Source: Letharia columbiana
Taxonomy: Eukaryota > Ascomycota > Lecanoromycetes > Lecanorales > Parmeliaceae
DNA: 64,000 bases
Assembly (NCBI RefSeq): GCF_014066305.1
Contig: NW_023501148.1
Location: 262,501 to 326,500, forward strand
Direction of reading: 5' to 3'
Positions 1-12,999 of the stretch are shown in pieces. The notes beneath the pieces were generated by a model that ran no database searches, was not told where the DNA came from, and was given only the letters and a program-made list of their open reading frames with translations. The translations under genes and the position numbers were made by a program. The first letter of the stretch is position 1; each line of letters opens with the position of its first letter.

Positions 1-211
1 AAAATTCTTTAAGAAGATTTATAATATATATTTTTATCTAAGTACTAGTAAAATAAAATAAAAGATATTTTAGAATCTAATATATTAGCTTTAATTTCTA
101 TATAGTATATATCTAATAAGAGTTATATAGAAATTAAGAAATAAGCTTTAATTAGAAATCTTAAGATTAATAATAATATTAAGAAATTAATCTTTAGAAT
201 ATTAATATATT

Positions 212-430
212 ACGAGTAGAGATTTATAAATTAAATGTATATATTTCTATTAATTAGAACTATCGAGTAAATTTAATAAGCGATCTTTAGTTAGCGATAT
301 TTAGATTTCTTATCTTTAAAGAACTATAAGATTAAACGTTAAAACTTTCTAATTTTTAAAAAGTATAAATTACGATCTATAATTTAAAAAATTATTAAAA
401 TTTAATAGAAATTAGTAATAGTATTAAAAG
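212..430 (-). mobile_element. Fragment of short Helitron copy
   Basis: It begins with the conserved cgagta-gag end and a palindrome around ataaattaaat, followed by the subterminal run aattagaactatcgagtaaa shared with complete short copies. It loses similarity after about 430, so the opposite end is missing. Strand is given in the orientation of the Rep gene of the family. Heavily RIP-mutated. Confidence 0.6.
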
Positions 431-483
431 ATTAGAAAAGAAGTATTAGAAAATTATTATAATTTAACTTATATATATATTAG

Positions 484-1104
484 TATATATAAAAGAAGAA
501 GATAGAATTAAGCTTAAAAATCTTGAATTTATATATGAGTTTATTTAATTATAAATTGAAGTTCGCTACGCTCTTTAATAAGATCGGCTAAGTTATCGCG
601 AATAAATAAAATAACGTTCGCAATTATCAAAATCTCCCCCTCTTATATCTTTCTTATTAAAAAAATAGGTGAACGTTATTTACAATAGAAATAACTTTTT
701 TATTTTCTATTAAAATCTTGATTTCTTTTTTAATTTTAAACCGCTATTTGAACTTTTCGAATTCTTAAGAATTTTAAAATTTGGTCTTATAGTAATTAAA
801 GCGCAAGGAATTTAAATATCGCTTATCAGAGTTCGCTCGACAGCCGGACAGCCCTAATTAAAAAACAGATATACATTATTTAATTTTAGAATAACTTTTT
901 TATTTTTTATTAAAATTTTGAAATTTTTTTTTAATTTTTAGAACGAGTTAAGGACTTTTAGAGGAAAAAAGAATTTTTAAATTTTATCTTATAATTATTA
1001 AAACGTAAGAAATTTAAATATTGCTTATTAAATATCGCTTACCTATTTACTCAATAGTCCTAATTAAAAAAAAATTATAAATGTAATTTATAGGCCTTTA
1101 CTCG
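484..1104 (+). mobile_element. Short non-autonomous Helitron copy
   Basis: The 5' end tatatataaaagaagaagat and the 3' end ggcctttactcg match the family termini. The interior holds two copies of a roughly 240-bp unit, each running from a sequence like aacgttatttacaatagaa to one like gacagccctaattaaaaaa. No coding capacity is visible. It is preceded by ttag, as are many other copies. Confidence 0.7.
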
Positions 1105-1124
1105 TATAGTATAAAAAGATAATA

Positions 1125-1310
1125 GTTATTCTATATAATTTATAGATATATATATATAAAGAGAGGCGAGATAAGATTTAATTATAAAGATATATTAATT
1201 ATAAAGAATTAATTTATAATAAGTATTTATAAATAATAAAAATAGCTATATTCTTATAATAAGAATTAAAATATTAGAAAGAAATAAAGATATTTAATAT
1301 AAGAGTAAAA
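1125..1310 (-). mobile_element. Fragment of long Helitron copy
   Basis: The run atatatatataaagagaggc and the following 150 bases match the subterminal part of the long copies at about 8,430-8,590 and 34,640-34,790. Both ends are missing. RIP-mutated. Confidence 0.55.
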
Positions 1311-1329
1311 GTACTTAGTATTTATTAAT

Positions 1330-1560
1330 AGATCTTATTTATATTATTTATTAGATTATAAGCTACGTAGTTAAGATAAGTATCTAATATATTTAATAGA
1401 AGTCTTAAATACTCGCGGGTTTTTTTTTTCTTCTTTTTTTCTCTAATTATTAATTTATTTAATAATTAATCTATTTATTCTTATAATTATATATTTAGAT
1501 TTTTTAATTTTATAATTACTTTATAATATTATTAAAAGAGATTTTATTATTTTATAATTT
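1330..1560. repeat. Dispersed repeat, copy 1 (pair at 13,000)
   Basis: This stretch aligns by eye with 13,000-13,245. Both contain gattataagcta, then a run like aatagaagtcttaaa, then actcgcg followed by a pyrimidine tract (gttttttttttc), then ctatttattcttata. Family unknown. It could be the tail or terminal repeat of a retroelement, but no partner in the right position was seen. Confidence 0.6.
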
Positions 1561-3159
1561 TGATAACTTAATTTATATAAAGTTATTTAATTTAGTTATA
1601 AAAAGTAATTCGTAAATTAATTTTATTATTTTATAAAATAGAAATACTTTATTATAATCTATTAGCAACATTTTTAATTTAATAAATAATTTTTATTAAA
1701 ATATATCTATTATATAGTTAAGCGATTATAAAACTAATTTTAATATTAATAAAAATTCTAATAATATTATTAATAAATATAATAATCGCTAAAGTATTAT
1801 ATTTAATAATTTTCTATTTATAAATAAATACTCTTATTTTATAAATTTAATTTAAATTTAATATTATGAAATTCTAAAGTATATATTAAGAAATAACTAA
1901 TAATCGAAAAATTTAAATTAATTAAAATATAAAAAATATAAGTATATTATTATAAATATAAATACAATAATTATTATAATTCGAGTTATAGAAAGATAAA
2001 TATTATTAAAATATCTAATATATAATATCTTAATAATTATATTTCTTTAAGATTATAACGATTTTATCGCCTTAATATCTTATATCGATTTTTATATAAA
2101 TAAAGAAGAGAGTTACTAGTTTTTTACTCTCTAAGTAGATATTAAAAAATAAATTTAGAGAAATATTAGAAATACGCTATTACGCGATATCGAAAAATCT
2201 ATCTAAACGAAATACTAAGAATAATATTTAAATTAAATTTATAATTTAATTATTAAGTTTTATAATATAAATTATTAATTAATTTAAGTAAATATAAGAG
2301 ATATATAATTAATAACTAGCTTTTATAAATATTATATTATATTTTACTTATAATAAGATTATTATATAATTAATTTAGAATATATAGAAATTTTATAAAA
2401 TAGTATAATAGAGAAAATTTCTCTAGAAGTAATAAAGAAGGCTACTTAATCTATTATTTATATTATATTATTATTATAATATTAGAATATTAAATAAAGA
2501 CTATAAAAAATAAGAGAGCTCTCTATTTTAGATAAAACTCGCTTTAATAATAAGATAAAAAATTAGAGAAATAATAATTAATAATATATAAATTTAAGAA
2601 ATAATATATAAAGAGCTAATAGAATTAAAAAAATAGTTTATTTTTTTCGATATTATAAGATTAAAAGTTTAAGAAAATTAAATTTAAAAATAGCGACTTT
2701 AATATTAAATTTAAGATATTTTTTATTTAAATATAATATAATAATTATAAATAATTAAAATATTATAAAAAAAATTTAAAAATTTAAATTTTATTATAAA
2801 TAATAAAATATATAATTATAGCTTTAATAAGAGAAAAAAAAAGTTTAATATCTATCGCTAAAGTATTAAATACGCTATTAATTAAAAAATAATCTCGCTC
2901 TTTATTATTAAGAGATAAAATTATTATATTAAATAGAAAGTATAAAGTAATTCTTCTAATAAATATCGATAATAAGAAACTCTTTATATTATAATCTTTT
3001 ATTAAAAAGATATATATTTCTAAATCTAAATATACGCTAGTAATAATATATATTATTAATAATTATTAAATATTCTTATATAAGAAGTATAATTTAATTT
3101 TTAATTTTATAAATAATTAAAAAAAGTAAGAGTAAATTTTAAAAATATATACTATAAAT
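1561..3159. other. Unassigned RIP-degraded sequence
   Basis: No long conserved motif was recognised here in either strand. Stops are dense in all frames, and local runs such as agagagctctctattttaga hint at former coding DNA. Most likely another degraded retroelement, but this is inference from context only. Confidence 0.5.
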
Positions 3160-3542
3160 AAGTAAAGATTTATAAATTAAATTTATAACTTTTTTTAATT
3201 AGAATTATCGAGTAAATTTAATAAGCGATCTTTAGTAAGCGATATTTTAATTCCTTATCTTTAAAGAATTATAAGATTAAATTTTATAATTTTTTTATAT
3301 TTAAAAAGCGTAAATTATAATCTATAATTTTAAGAAAAAATCTAAAAATTTTAATAGAAAATAGAAAATAGTAAAGTTATTAAAGAGTTAAAAGTAAGAT
3401 AAGAGATTTTAATAGTTATAAACGCTAATTTATTTAGTTATAATATTTAATTAAAAAGCGTAAATCTAATAAATTTATAAATAATTATATATATAAATTT
3501 AAGATTTTCTAATTTAATCTTATCTTATTTTATTATATATAT
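3160..3542 (-). mobile_element. Short non-autonomous Helitron copy
   Basis: The copy starts with agtaaagatttataaattaa and ends with ttatcttattttattatata, matching both family termini. It contains a single internal unit of the 240-bp type. The G/C positions of the consensus end (ggcc) are mutated here to gatt, consistent with RIP. Confidence 0.68.
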
Positions 3543-3658
3543 TAATTTATAAGAATATAATCTTATTTTTAATTTCTCTTAAATTTATAATATTTATTTA
3601 AATATTTATTAACGCGAGTAATTCTAGATTTATCGCGAATTTTTTTATAAATAAATAA

Positions 3659-4240
3659 TATATATAAAAGAATAAGATAGAGCTAAGCTAGAAAATCTTA
3701 AATATATATATATAATTAATTATAAATTTAATAGATTTATATTTTTTAATTAGATATTATAAGTAAATAAATTAATATTTATAATTATTAAAAAATAATA
3801 GATATATATTATTAATATATAGAATAACTCTTTTATTTTTATCAAATTTTTAATTTCTTTTTAAATTATAAAACGAAATCTAGGCTTTTATATATAAAAA
3901 ATTGTTGAATTTAATCTTATAATTATTAAAGCGTAAGAAATTAAAGTATCGCTTATTAAAGTTCGCTTAATAGTCGAATAGCTCTAATAAAAAAATAATA
4001 GATATATATTATTAATATATAGAATAACGTTTTTATTTTTTATTAAATCTTTAAGATGTTTTTTAAATTATAGAATTAAATCTAGTCTTTTAGATAAAAA
4101 AAGAAATTCTAAATTTAGTCTTATAATTATTTAAGCGTAAGAACTTTAAATATCCCTTATTAAAGTTCGCTTATTAATAATTACTTATCTATTTACTTAA
4201 TAGCTCTAATTAAAAGATTTATTATAAATTTAATTTATAA
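3659..4240 (+). mobile_element. Short non-autonomous Helitron cop, two internal units
   Basis: It opens with atatataaaagaataagata followed by gagctaagctagaaaatctt and carries two internal 240-bp-type units. It stops at the hairpin ataaatttaatttat, where the usual cctttactcg tail is replaced by attttttttat. Confidence 0.62.
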
Positions 4241-4640
4241 TTTTTTTTATAAGATATAAATAGATATTATAATAGTAAATATAAAGTAATTTATATTATT
4301 AGCTAATATAGTAATTTTATATAAAATTAATAAAAAATTAAAAAATTATAATATTAATAATAATAATAAAAGTAATTAAAATAAAAAGACTATAATAGAT
4401 ATTAAAATTAACTTCTTATTAATTAAATTTCAACTAATTTAAAGGTAATTAAATTTCTTTTTCTATTAAATTTTTTTCTTATTTTTTTAAAGTATAGAAG
4501 TTAATCTACGCTTTTTAATAATTTAAAGTTTTTAAATTTTAATTTTATAATTCTAAGTAAATCTTAAATTATAATAATTCTACTCTTCGAAATTCGAGAA
4601 TTAAATTTAATCTCGAAATTAGATTTAAAAATAGATTACT
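4241..4640 (+). repeat. Second repeat family (R2), copy 1
   Basis: The text from actataatagatattaaa through attactttttataaattta recurs at about 22,575-23,300, and partly at 14,650-14,900. Its end carries a palindrome like the Helitron 3' hairpin (ataaatttaatttataaa in the 22.5-kb copy), so it may be a diverged relative of that family. No coding content seen. It abuts the readable part of the first Gypsy relic. Confidence 0.5.
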
Positions 4641-7300
4641 TTTTATAAATTTACTTTATAAATCTAGCTTATATATCTATAATCTTCTAAATTTATATAA
4701 ATAAAGTATTTAAATTATATATCGATATCTTTTATATAATATACTTAAATAATATATTAATCTATTTTAAAATAAAAGAGTTATATTAAGAGTATATATA
4801 TAAAATATTATATATATTATTAAAGTATCGACTTTATATAAAATTATTAAATTATATTTTAAATTAATATAAGATTATTTTTTAAAAGTTCTTAATAAAA
4901 TTAGCGTAATATATATATAAAGCTATTATATATTAAGATTATTACTAAATAATTAAAAGTATAATTTATTAAAAATATTTCTAAAATTCGTAAACTTCTA
5001 TTAATAATTTATATAAGACTTTTTATAAATACTTATATTTTTAATATATCTAACTTAAAAAGTAAAAAAATATAAAATTAAATTACTCTTTATATTTAAT
5101 AAAAAAATAACTTATAAACTACTTAAGCGAGTATTTATTATTATATTTATCTTAAAATTCTATAATTAAAAAATATTATTTATAATAAGAATTAATATTT
5201 TTAATATAAATATAAATAGCGTATTTAATTAACTAAGTAAAAATAAATAATAATATTCTATTATATTTTCTAATTATAAATTTAAAAGTATTAAAATTTA
5301 TTAAGATATATATAATAAAAAGCTTTATATAATTATATTAGATTTTAAAGATTAAAAATATTAATATATATAAAAGAATAAGATAGAGTTAATTTAAAAA
5401 ATCTTAAATTTATATATATAGTTAATTATAAATTTAAGATTACTATACTCTTTAATTAGATCGACTAAGTTAGCTCGCTAGCTCTTTCGAGACCTCTTAT
5501 TAAAAAAATAGATATACGTTATTTATAATAGAAATAAGTTTTTTATTTTCTATTAAAATTTTAAGATTTTTTTTTAAAATTATAAAGCGTTATTTACGCT
5601 TTTCAGATTTATAAGTATGTGGAAATTTGATCTTATAATTATTAAAAGACAAGGCATTTAAATATCGCTTACTAAAGATCGCTTATCAAAGATCGCTTAT
5701 CAAATTTACTCGATAGTCTTAATTAAAAAAATGATTATAAATTTAATTTATAGATCTTTACTCGTTATTTATAAAAGAATAAGTATTTTATTTATATACT
5801 TATAGATTATAATAATTTATATTATTCTTTAATAATAAAAGAGTTTAATATAAAGTAAATTCGCTAGACTAAAAAATTAGCTATATTTAATTTTATAATT
5901 AAATATTATTAATAAAATTTAATTCTATAAATATATTATTAAGAAAATTTAATATTATTAAATTAAATAATAGTAAGAATAAGAATAATAATAATTTTCT
6001 TTTTATCTTATAAAATAGGCTTCGTAATTAGAAATATTAATTTAATCTATAAAAATATAAAAATATATTTTAAATATATTATTAAATTAGTAGTATTAGT
6101 AAATTAATTAAACGATATTATTATTATAAATATCTAAATTACTAATTTAAATAAGAGAGTATTTAATAGATAAATATATATTCTAGATATTACGATATCG
6201 TTCTAACTTCTAATTTATTAAATTTTAAAATTAAAAAGATTCTATTTAGAGTTATAAAAATTAATAATAATATAATTATTTAAACTATAATATAAGAATA
6301 TTTTTATTATAAATAAGAAGTAATATTAAAGATACGCTATTAAATCGAATAAGTCTTTAAAATAAAAAGCTAATAAGAATAGATTATTACGTCGTAATAT
6401 CGTAATCTAAATTTTTAATAAGTCTATTATAAAGAGAGAGATTTTTTATATAAATTATAATAACTATAATATTAAATATTTTACTTATAAAGATATTAAG
6501 AAAAATATTAGATTTAAATTTTATTAAATAGAAATAATAAGCGATATAGTAGAGTATATTTATATTTATCTCGATTATTAAAATATATAAATTTATTATT
6601 ATAAATTATATAGCGAGCTAACGTCGATTTCGCTAGATAATCAAATTTTACTTTATATTATAATATTAAATTTTATTAAAATTTTATTATTTATAATAGA
6701 TTTATATATTAAAAAATTTATAGTATTATTTTCATCTTAATAAAGAAGCTAATTAAGTATATAATATATATTATAATTATAAAAGATTTAAGAATTAAAT
6801 TTTTTATTAATATCTTATAATAAAAGTTTATATTTATATATAATATAATAGAAACTAAATATATAGATTTATAAGCTAAATCTTTCTATTAAATATAAAA
6901 AAATTTATTTCATATTTTATATATCGCTATTAAAGCTATAGCACTTATATAATAATAATTTAAAATTATAAATAATTTTAATTAATAAAGAAGAAGAATA
7001 GAAGATTAATAAGATATTAGATAAAAGAGTTTATAAAGATAAAATTAAATATCTTATTAATTAAAAAGACTTCTTATCTTATAAAGCTTTATAAGAATTA
7101 ATAAAATATTTTAGAAATACTAAAAGTATAGTTAAGGGTTTTAAGCGAGTAAAGAAATTATATAAGTTAATATTAGAGATAAAGTTAAAAATATAATTAT
7201 TAAGAGAAATTAAGAAGTAAAATAAATTAAGAAAGTAATAGTAGTAGAAAAGTTAAGTAAGCGAATAAAATTATAATATAAAAATTTAATAAAAACGATT
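4640..7300 (+). pseudogene. Ty3/Gypsy chromovirus pol relic 1
   Basis: A reverse transcriptase, RNase H, integrase and chromodomain polyprotein, destroyed by RIP. The + strand at 4,730-4,760 reads F-Y-I-I-Y-L-N-N-I-L-I-Y, the mutated form of the Gypsy RT catalytic box (YLDDILIY), with the expected spacer and thumb region after it. The RNase H frame is interrupted at 5,365 by a short Helitron and resumes after 5,764 with a DxNNLxYF-like run typical of the RNase H C-terminus. Near 6,990-7,150 a frame reads ILDKRVYKDKIKYLIN*KDF, a C-terminal chromodomain with its Trp codon turned into a stop. Internal stops sit where CAG, CAA or TGG codons are expected. The N-terminal half of RT and all of gag are absent or unreadable. 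No LTR pair was identified. The 350 bases after 7,300 look like its 3' remainder. Confidence 0.82.
5365..5764 (+). mobile_element. Short Helitron inserted in Gypsy relic 1
   Basis: It has both family ends (tatatataaaagaataagat and gatctttactcg) and one internal unit. The flanking Gypsy RNase H frame stops on one side and resumes on the other, so it is a true nested insertion. It keeps several TG and CA dinucleotides (gtatgtggaaa, gacaaggcattt), suggesting milder RIP than its host element. Confidence 0.75.
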
Positions 7301-7656
7301 AAAAAGCTTATAGATTTATCTTAACGCGTTAAAGCGTTATATATTATAAAAAAACGATAATTATAAGAGTTATAATTATTATTAATATTATCTAATATTA
7401 ATCTACTTAATCTCTCTTATTAAGAAGTAATCTCTTATTAATAATAATCGCTAGAAGGCGAAAGAATCTAGTCGTAAAACTACGAGAATAAAGATTAGAC
7501 ATTACTATTAATATATTAATATACTCTTTATATTATTTAGAAAGTATCGTAAAGTATTTTTTAAGATACTTATTATATATAAAGTTAATTTAAGCGACTT
7601 TAATCTTATTTAACTATTATCTTAATTAATATATATACTATATTATTATAATAATA

Positions 7657-8248
7657 CGAGTAAAGGCCTATAAATTAAATTCATAATTTTTTTTTCTTGA
7701 TCGGGGCTGTCGAGTAAATTTTGGTAAGCGATCTTTGATAAGCGATATCTGAATTCCTTATCTTTAAATATCTATAAGACTAAATTTAGTAATTCTTTTT
7801 TTTTATCTAAAAGCTCACATTATACTCTATAGTTTAAATTAAAAATTCTAAAATTTTAATAGAAAATAAAAAAGTTATTCTAAAATTAAATAATGTACAC
7901 CTGTTTTTTAATTAGGGCTGTCGAGCGGATTTTGGTGAGCGGACTTTAGTGAGCGATATTTGAATTCCTTGCGCTTTAATAATTATAAGACGAAATTTCA
8001 AAATTCTTAAAAATTCGAAAAGCGCAGACTGCGCTTCAAAATTAAAAATTTAAAATCACGAAAAGTTAATAGAAAATAAAAAAGTTTTTCTATATATTAA
8101 TAATATACATCTATTTTTTTAATAGTTACGGATATTAATTTATTTACCCGCGGTATTTAATTAAAAAGCGTAGACCTAACGAATTAATAATTAAATATAT
8201 ATATAAATTCAAGGTTTTTAAGCTTAGCTCTATCTTATTCTATTATAT
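7657..8248 (-). mobile_element. Short Helitron, first unit of a tandem array
   Basis: It begins with cgagtaaaggcctataaatt and contains two internal 240-bp-type units, the second well preserved (gggctgtcgagcggattttg). It ends with tatcttattctattatata. The next element starts immediately at gtaaaggcct with no spacer, giving a head-to-tail array with the two long copies that follow. Confidence 0.78.
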
Positions 8249-10321
8249 AAGTAAAGGCCTATAAATTAAATTCATAAAGTTGGATTTTTCATTTTTCTAA
8301 GTTAAATAAAGTTGGATTTTTCTAAGTTAAATCGAATTTTAGCTCTAGCCCTAAGTTAAATCGAACTTTAATTACTTACTATACGTTTTTAATCTACTTT
8401 CATTACTATAAAATTAATTTAATCTATATAATATATAGATATATATATATAAAGAGAGGCGCGCTAAGGCTTAATTAGAAAGATATATCAAGTATAAAGA
8501 ATTAATTTATAATAATTGCTTATAAAAAATAGAGAAAGGCTATATTCTTATAATAAGAAGTATCGAAATATCGAAAAGAAATGAAGATAACGTGTTAGTT
8601 AGTGGTGTAAATCCTATAATATCTTCTATCGTAGTAAAATCTTTCGAATAATGAAATAGCTATAGACATCGAACGATTTCAATTTATTTAAATATATATC
8701 GTTCGATATTTCTTCTATAGAGGCTATAGTAATATATTATATTAATATAGTAGAAATAATAAGCTAAGTTATAGTAATATTCTCCGCTTACTAAGTAATA
8801 ATTTAATATAAAACCGTAGAGAGTATATAACGTGGGATTTTAGAGAGTTAAGTCGTATTCTTAGTGCTAAAAGCCTTATTACCGCTTAATTTCTCCGTAG
8901 TATTCTTTATAGTATTCTTCGTAGTATTCTCCGCATTTATCTATTATAGTTTCTTCTCTTACTCTTTAATATAGTAGAGATAATAGATTAAGTTATAGTA
9001 ATATTCTCCGCTTACTAAGTAATAATTTAATATAAAACCGTAGATAACTAATATAACGTGGGATCTTAAAGAGCTAAGCCGTATTCTTAACGATAATGGC
9101 CTTATTACCGCTTAATTTCTCCGTAGTATTCTCCGCATTTACCTATTATAGTTTCTTCTCTTACTTCTTCTCTTATAGAGTATTAGATTAAGTAACTAGC
9201 TAAGTAACTAACTAAGTAAATAACTAATATAACGTGGAATCTTAAAGAGCTAAGCCGTATTCTTAACGATAATAGCCTTATTATCGCTTAATTTCTCCGT
9301 AGTATTCTCCATAGTGTTCTTTATAGTATTCTCCGTAGTATTCTCCGTAGTATTCTCCTGCATTTATCTATTAGTAGTTTCTTCTCTTATTTAACTAAGT
9401 ACGAGGGTATCTACGAGTAAATATATTTATATTAGTGGAATTAGTAGAATTAATAGAATAATAAAAGAAGAATAATTATATAAATAGATGAAAGAATTAT
9501 TATTTAATTCGAACGAGTCTAGTATAATTATTATATTTTTAGAAGCTTCTTTTTAACGATATTTAAGATCTAATACGCGTTAAGAGACTTTAAAATAAAA
9601 TAATAAAGAATGAGTAGAAGAGAAAGACGCGTTTTAGAAGATAGTATCGCTAGATTAGAAGATATTATCGCTAACTTAAAAGAAGTATATAGAGGAGAAC
9701 GTATTCGTTTAGACTCTTTTTAAGGGCCTTTTAACGCGTTTATAAATAGTAGTAGATAGCTATTAAACTCGCTTATAATCTCGATTACTAGTAGTAGCGA
9801 ATTTATCGAGAGATAATCTAGAGACGTTAGTAGAAAGTTTAAAAAATAGATGAAAGAAATATATATCTTAGATACTTAGTAATATTTAAGCGAGGGGTAT
9901 TAAAGGCGAATTTATTTATAATCGATGAATTAATAGAATTATAGAAGAAGAATAATTATATAAATAGATGAAAGAATTATTATTCGATCTCGAACGCGTC
10001 TAATATAGCTACTATAACTATTATATTTAAATATTTATTTTATTTACTAATAGTAGATTAAACTTTATTATTTTTATAGCGTTAGAAAGCGTATACTAAG
10101 CTCTATAATTTACGAAATTATAAAGAAATAGTATTTATAGAGAGCTAGTTATTTTAGAGTATAAAACTTCTATATATAAATTTTTAATAAGAAAGCTTAG
10201 AAGGGCTAGCGGGCTAACTTAGTTAGTCTAGCTAAAAGACGTAATAATCTTAAATTTATAATTAACTATATATATAAATTTAAGATTTTCAAGCTTAGCT
10301 CTATCTTATTCTATTATATAT
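8249..10321 (-). mobile_element. Long non-autonomous Helitron (tandem copy G)
   Basis: It has the same two termini as the short copies, but the interior is about 2 kb. From the 3' side it holds AAGTTAAATC-type subterminal repeats, an imperfect inverted repeat around cgaacgat/atcgttcgat (8,668-8,708), degraded 200-bp tandem repeats rich in ttctccgtagtattctccg (about 8,880-9,400), a small passenger ORF (9,610-9,940), and a 5' segment also found in the Rep-bearing copy. It lacks Rep. It joins the next long copy directly at about 10,321. Confidence 0.8.
9610..9940 (+). pseudogene. Helitron passenger ORF, coiled-coil type
   Basis: An ATG at 9,610 opens a frame beginning MSRRERRVLEDSIARLEDII, heptad-like and charged, which suggests a coiled coil. 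The first stop falls after about 37 codons, where gac-tct-ttt-TAA suggests CAA mutated by RIP. The same frame continues past further TAG/TAA codons for about 110 codons, with a Ser-rich middle (ITSSSEFIER) and a basic end. The same frame is found in the other long copies (11,760-12,000; 36,150-36,400; 36,470-36,760), in a fragment at 23,960-24,300, and antisense to Rep in the autonomous copy (16,640-16,990). I do not recognise the family. Conservation across copies argues that it once encoded a protein. Confidence 0.55.
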
Positions 10322-12430
10322 AAGTAAAGGCCTATAAATTAAATTTATAAAGTTGAATTTTTCTAGATTAAATCGAATTTTAATTCTAGTTCTAAGTTAA
10401 ATTAAACTCTAATCGCTTACTATACGTTTTTAATCTACTTTTATTACTATAAAATTAATTTAATCTATATAATATATAAGATAGATATATATATACGAAG
10501 AGAGGCGCGCTAAGATCTAATTAGAAAGGTATATCGAGTATAAAGAATTAATTCGTAATAATTACTTATAAAAAATAGAGAAAGATTATATTCTTATAAT
10601 AAGAAGTATCGAAATATCGAAAAGAAATAAAGATAACGTATTAATTAGTGGTATAAATCTTATAATATCTTCTATCGTAGTAAAATCTTTCGAATAATAA
10701 GATAGCTATAAATATCGAACGATTTTAATTCGTTTAAATATATATCGTTCGATATTTCTTCTATAGAGGCTTAATTAACTATAATTATCGTAGTAGATTC
10801 TTCTCTTATAACGTTATTATAGTAATATATTATATTAATATAATAGAAATAATAGATTAAATTATAGTAGTATTCTCCGCTTACTAAGTAATAATTTAAT
10901 TTAACGTGCGTAAAATCTTAGAGAGCTAAGCCGTGTTCTTGACGATAATAGCCTTATTACCGCTTGATTTCTCCGTAGTATTCTCCGTATTTGCCTATTA
11001 TAGTTTCTTCTCTTACTTCTTCTCTTATAAAGTATTAGATTAAGTAGCTAGCTAAGTAGCTAATTAAGTAAATAACTAAGTAACTAGTTAACGACGCTTG
11101 CTAAGTAATAATTTAATATAGAATTATAGAGAGTATATAACGTGAGATCTTAAAGAGCTAAGTCGTATTCTTAACGATAATAGCCTTATTACCGCTTAAT
11201 TTCTCCGTAATATTCTTCGTAGTATTCTCCGTAGTATTCTCCGCATTAGCCTATTATAATTTCTTCTCTTACTTCTTCTCTTATAGAATATTAAACTAAG
11301 TAACTAGCTAAGTAGCTCGCTAATTAGATAACTAAGTAACTAACTAATAACGCTTACTAAGTAATAATTTGATATAAAATCGTAAAGAGTATATAATATG
11401 GGATCTTAGAGAGCTAAGCCGTATTCTTAACGATAGTAACCTTATTACCGCTTAGTTTCTCCGCAGTATTCTTTATAGTATTCTCCGCATTTGCCTATTA
11501 TAGTTTCTTCTCTTACTTCTTCTCTTATAGAGTATTAGACTACTACTACTAACTATATCCGCAATATTCTCCGTAGTATTCTCTATATTCGTCTATTATA
11601 ATTTCTTCTCTTATTTAACTAAGTACTCTAGCTAAGTAGCTAATTAAGTAACTAACTAAGTAGCTAATTAAGTAAATAACTAAGTAACTAGCTAATAATC
11701 TAACTAAGTAGATTGTTAAGCTAATAGAGTAGATAGTATTAACTAAGCGATTAATCGAGTATCGCTAGCTTAGAAGAAGTATATAGAGAAAGACGATGAC
11801 TATAAATTCGTTTAGGCTCTTTTTAATCTTTTAATACGTTTATAAGCAATAGCAGATAGCTATTAAGCTCGCTTATAGCCTCGATTACTAGTAATAGCGA
11901 ATTTATCGAGAAATAGTCTAGAGGTATTAGTAGGGGCTCTAAGAGGCGAGTAAAAGAGATATATATACCTTAAACGTTTAGTAACATTTCCGCGAGGGGT
12001 ATCGAAGACGATTATATTTATATTAATAAAATTAATAGAATTAATAGAGTAATAAAAGAATAATAATTATATGAATAAATAGGTAAAAGAATTATTATCT
12101 GATCCCGAACGCGTTTAATATAACTACAATATTTAAATATCTATTTAATTCACTAATAGTAAATCAAACTTCATAATTTTTACAGCGTTAGAAAGCGCAA
12201 AGCGAGCTCTATAATTTAAGGAATTATAAAGTAACTATATATATCGTAAGCTAAGTACTTTAAAGTGTAAAACTTCTATATATAAATTTTTAATAAGGAA
12301 AGCGCGAGAGGGCTATCGGGCTAACTTAGCCGGTCTAACTAAAGGGCGTAGCGAACTTCAAATTTATAATTGACTACATATACAAATTCAAGATTTTTAA
12401 GCTTAGCTCTATCTTATTCTATTATATATA
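10322..12430 (-). mobile_element. Long non-autonomous Helitron (tandem copy H)
   Basis: Starts at gtaaaggcctataaattaaa right after copy G and ends at tatcttattctattatata. Same plan as G: subterminal repeats, inverted repeat at about 10,715-10,758, about five degraded tandem units (10,860-11,640), passenger ORF remnant (11,760-12,000), and the common 5' segment including gggctatcgggctaacttag. A few stretches retain CA and TG (gtgttcttgacg near 10,934). Confidence 0.8.
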
Positions 12431-12999
12431 TTAATATATTAATATATTAATATAAGTCGCTATTATAATATTATAATAAAATAAATAAAGATAAGATAAT
12501 AGATATTAAAAAAGACTTAATACTTAATAATGATATTATTAATATTATTAATATTAGTAAGAATAAAAACTTAAAATAAAGATAAGATTTTATATTTATT
12601 AACGCGACTTTTAAGATTATAATAATAGAATTATTATAATTATAGAGTATTAATAATAATAATAATAGCGTATTATAATAGTAATAATAGCGTATCGTAA
12701 TAGAATAATTTTATATTTATATTTTATTAACTAAAATAATAATATATATAGCTATACTATCGCGATTTAGTATATTAATATAATAATATATTTAAGAAGA
12801 CTTTAAAGTAAGTAATTTAAATATATTATTATCGTATATATTAATCTAGATTATATCTAAGCTAGTAATAAGTAATATGTAAAAAATTAATAAGTTTATA
12901 AGTATTTAAATATAAAGCGTAATAATAATAAAGTTTAAAGTCTAAATTTTTTAAAAGAAAAATTTATTATAAGACTAAAATTATTTAAAATCTATTAAT
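12431..12999. other. Unassigned RIP-degraded sequence
   Basis: AT-rich, with many TAATAATA runs and a short cluster of agcgtat repeats (12,668-12,705). No motif recognised. Confidence 0.5.
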
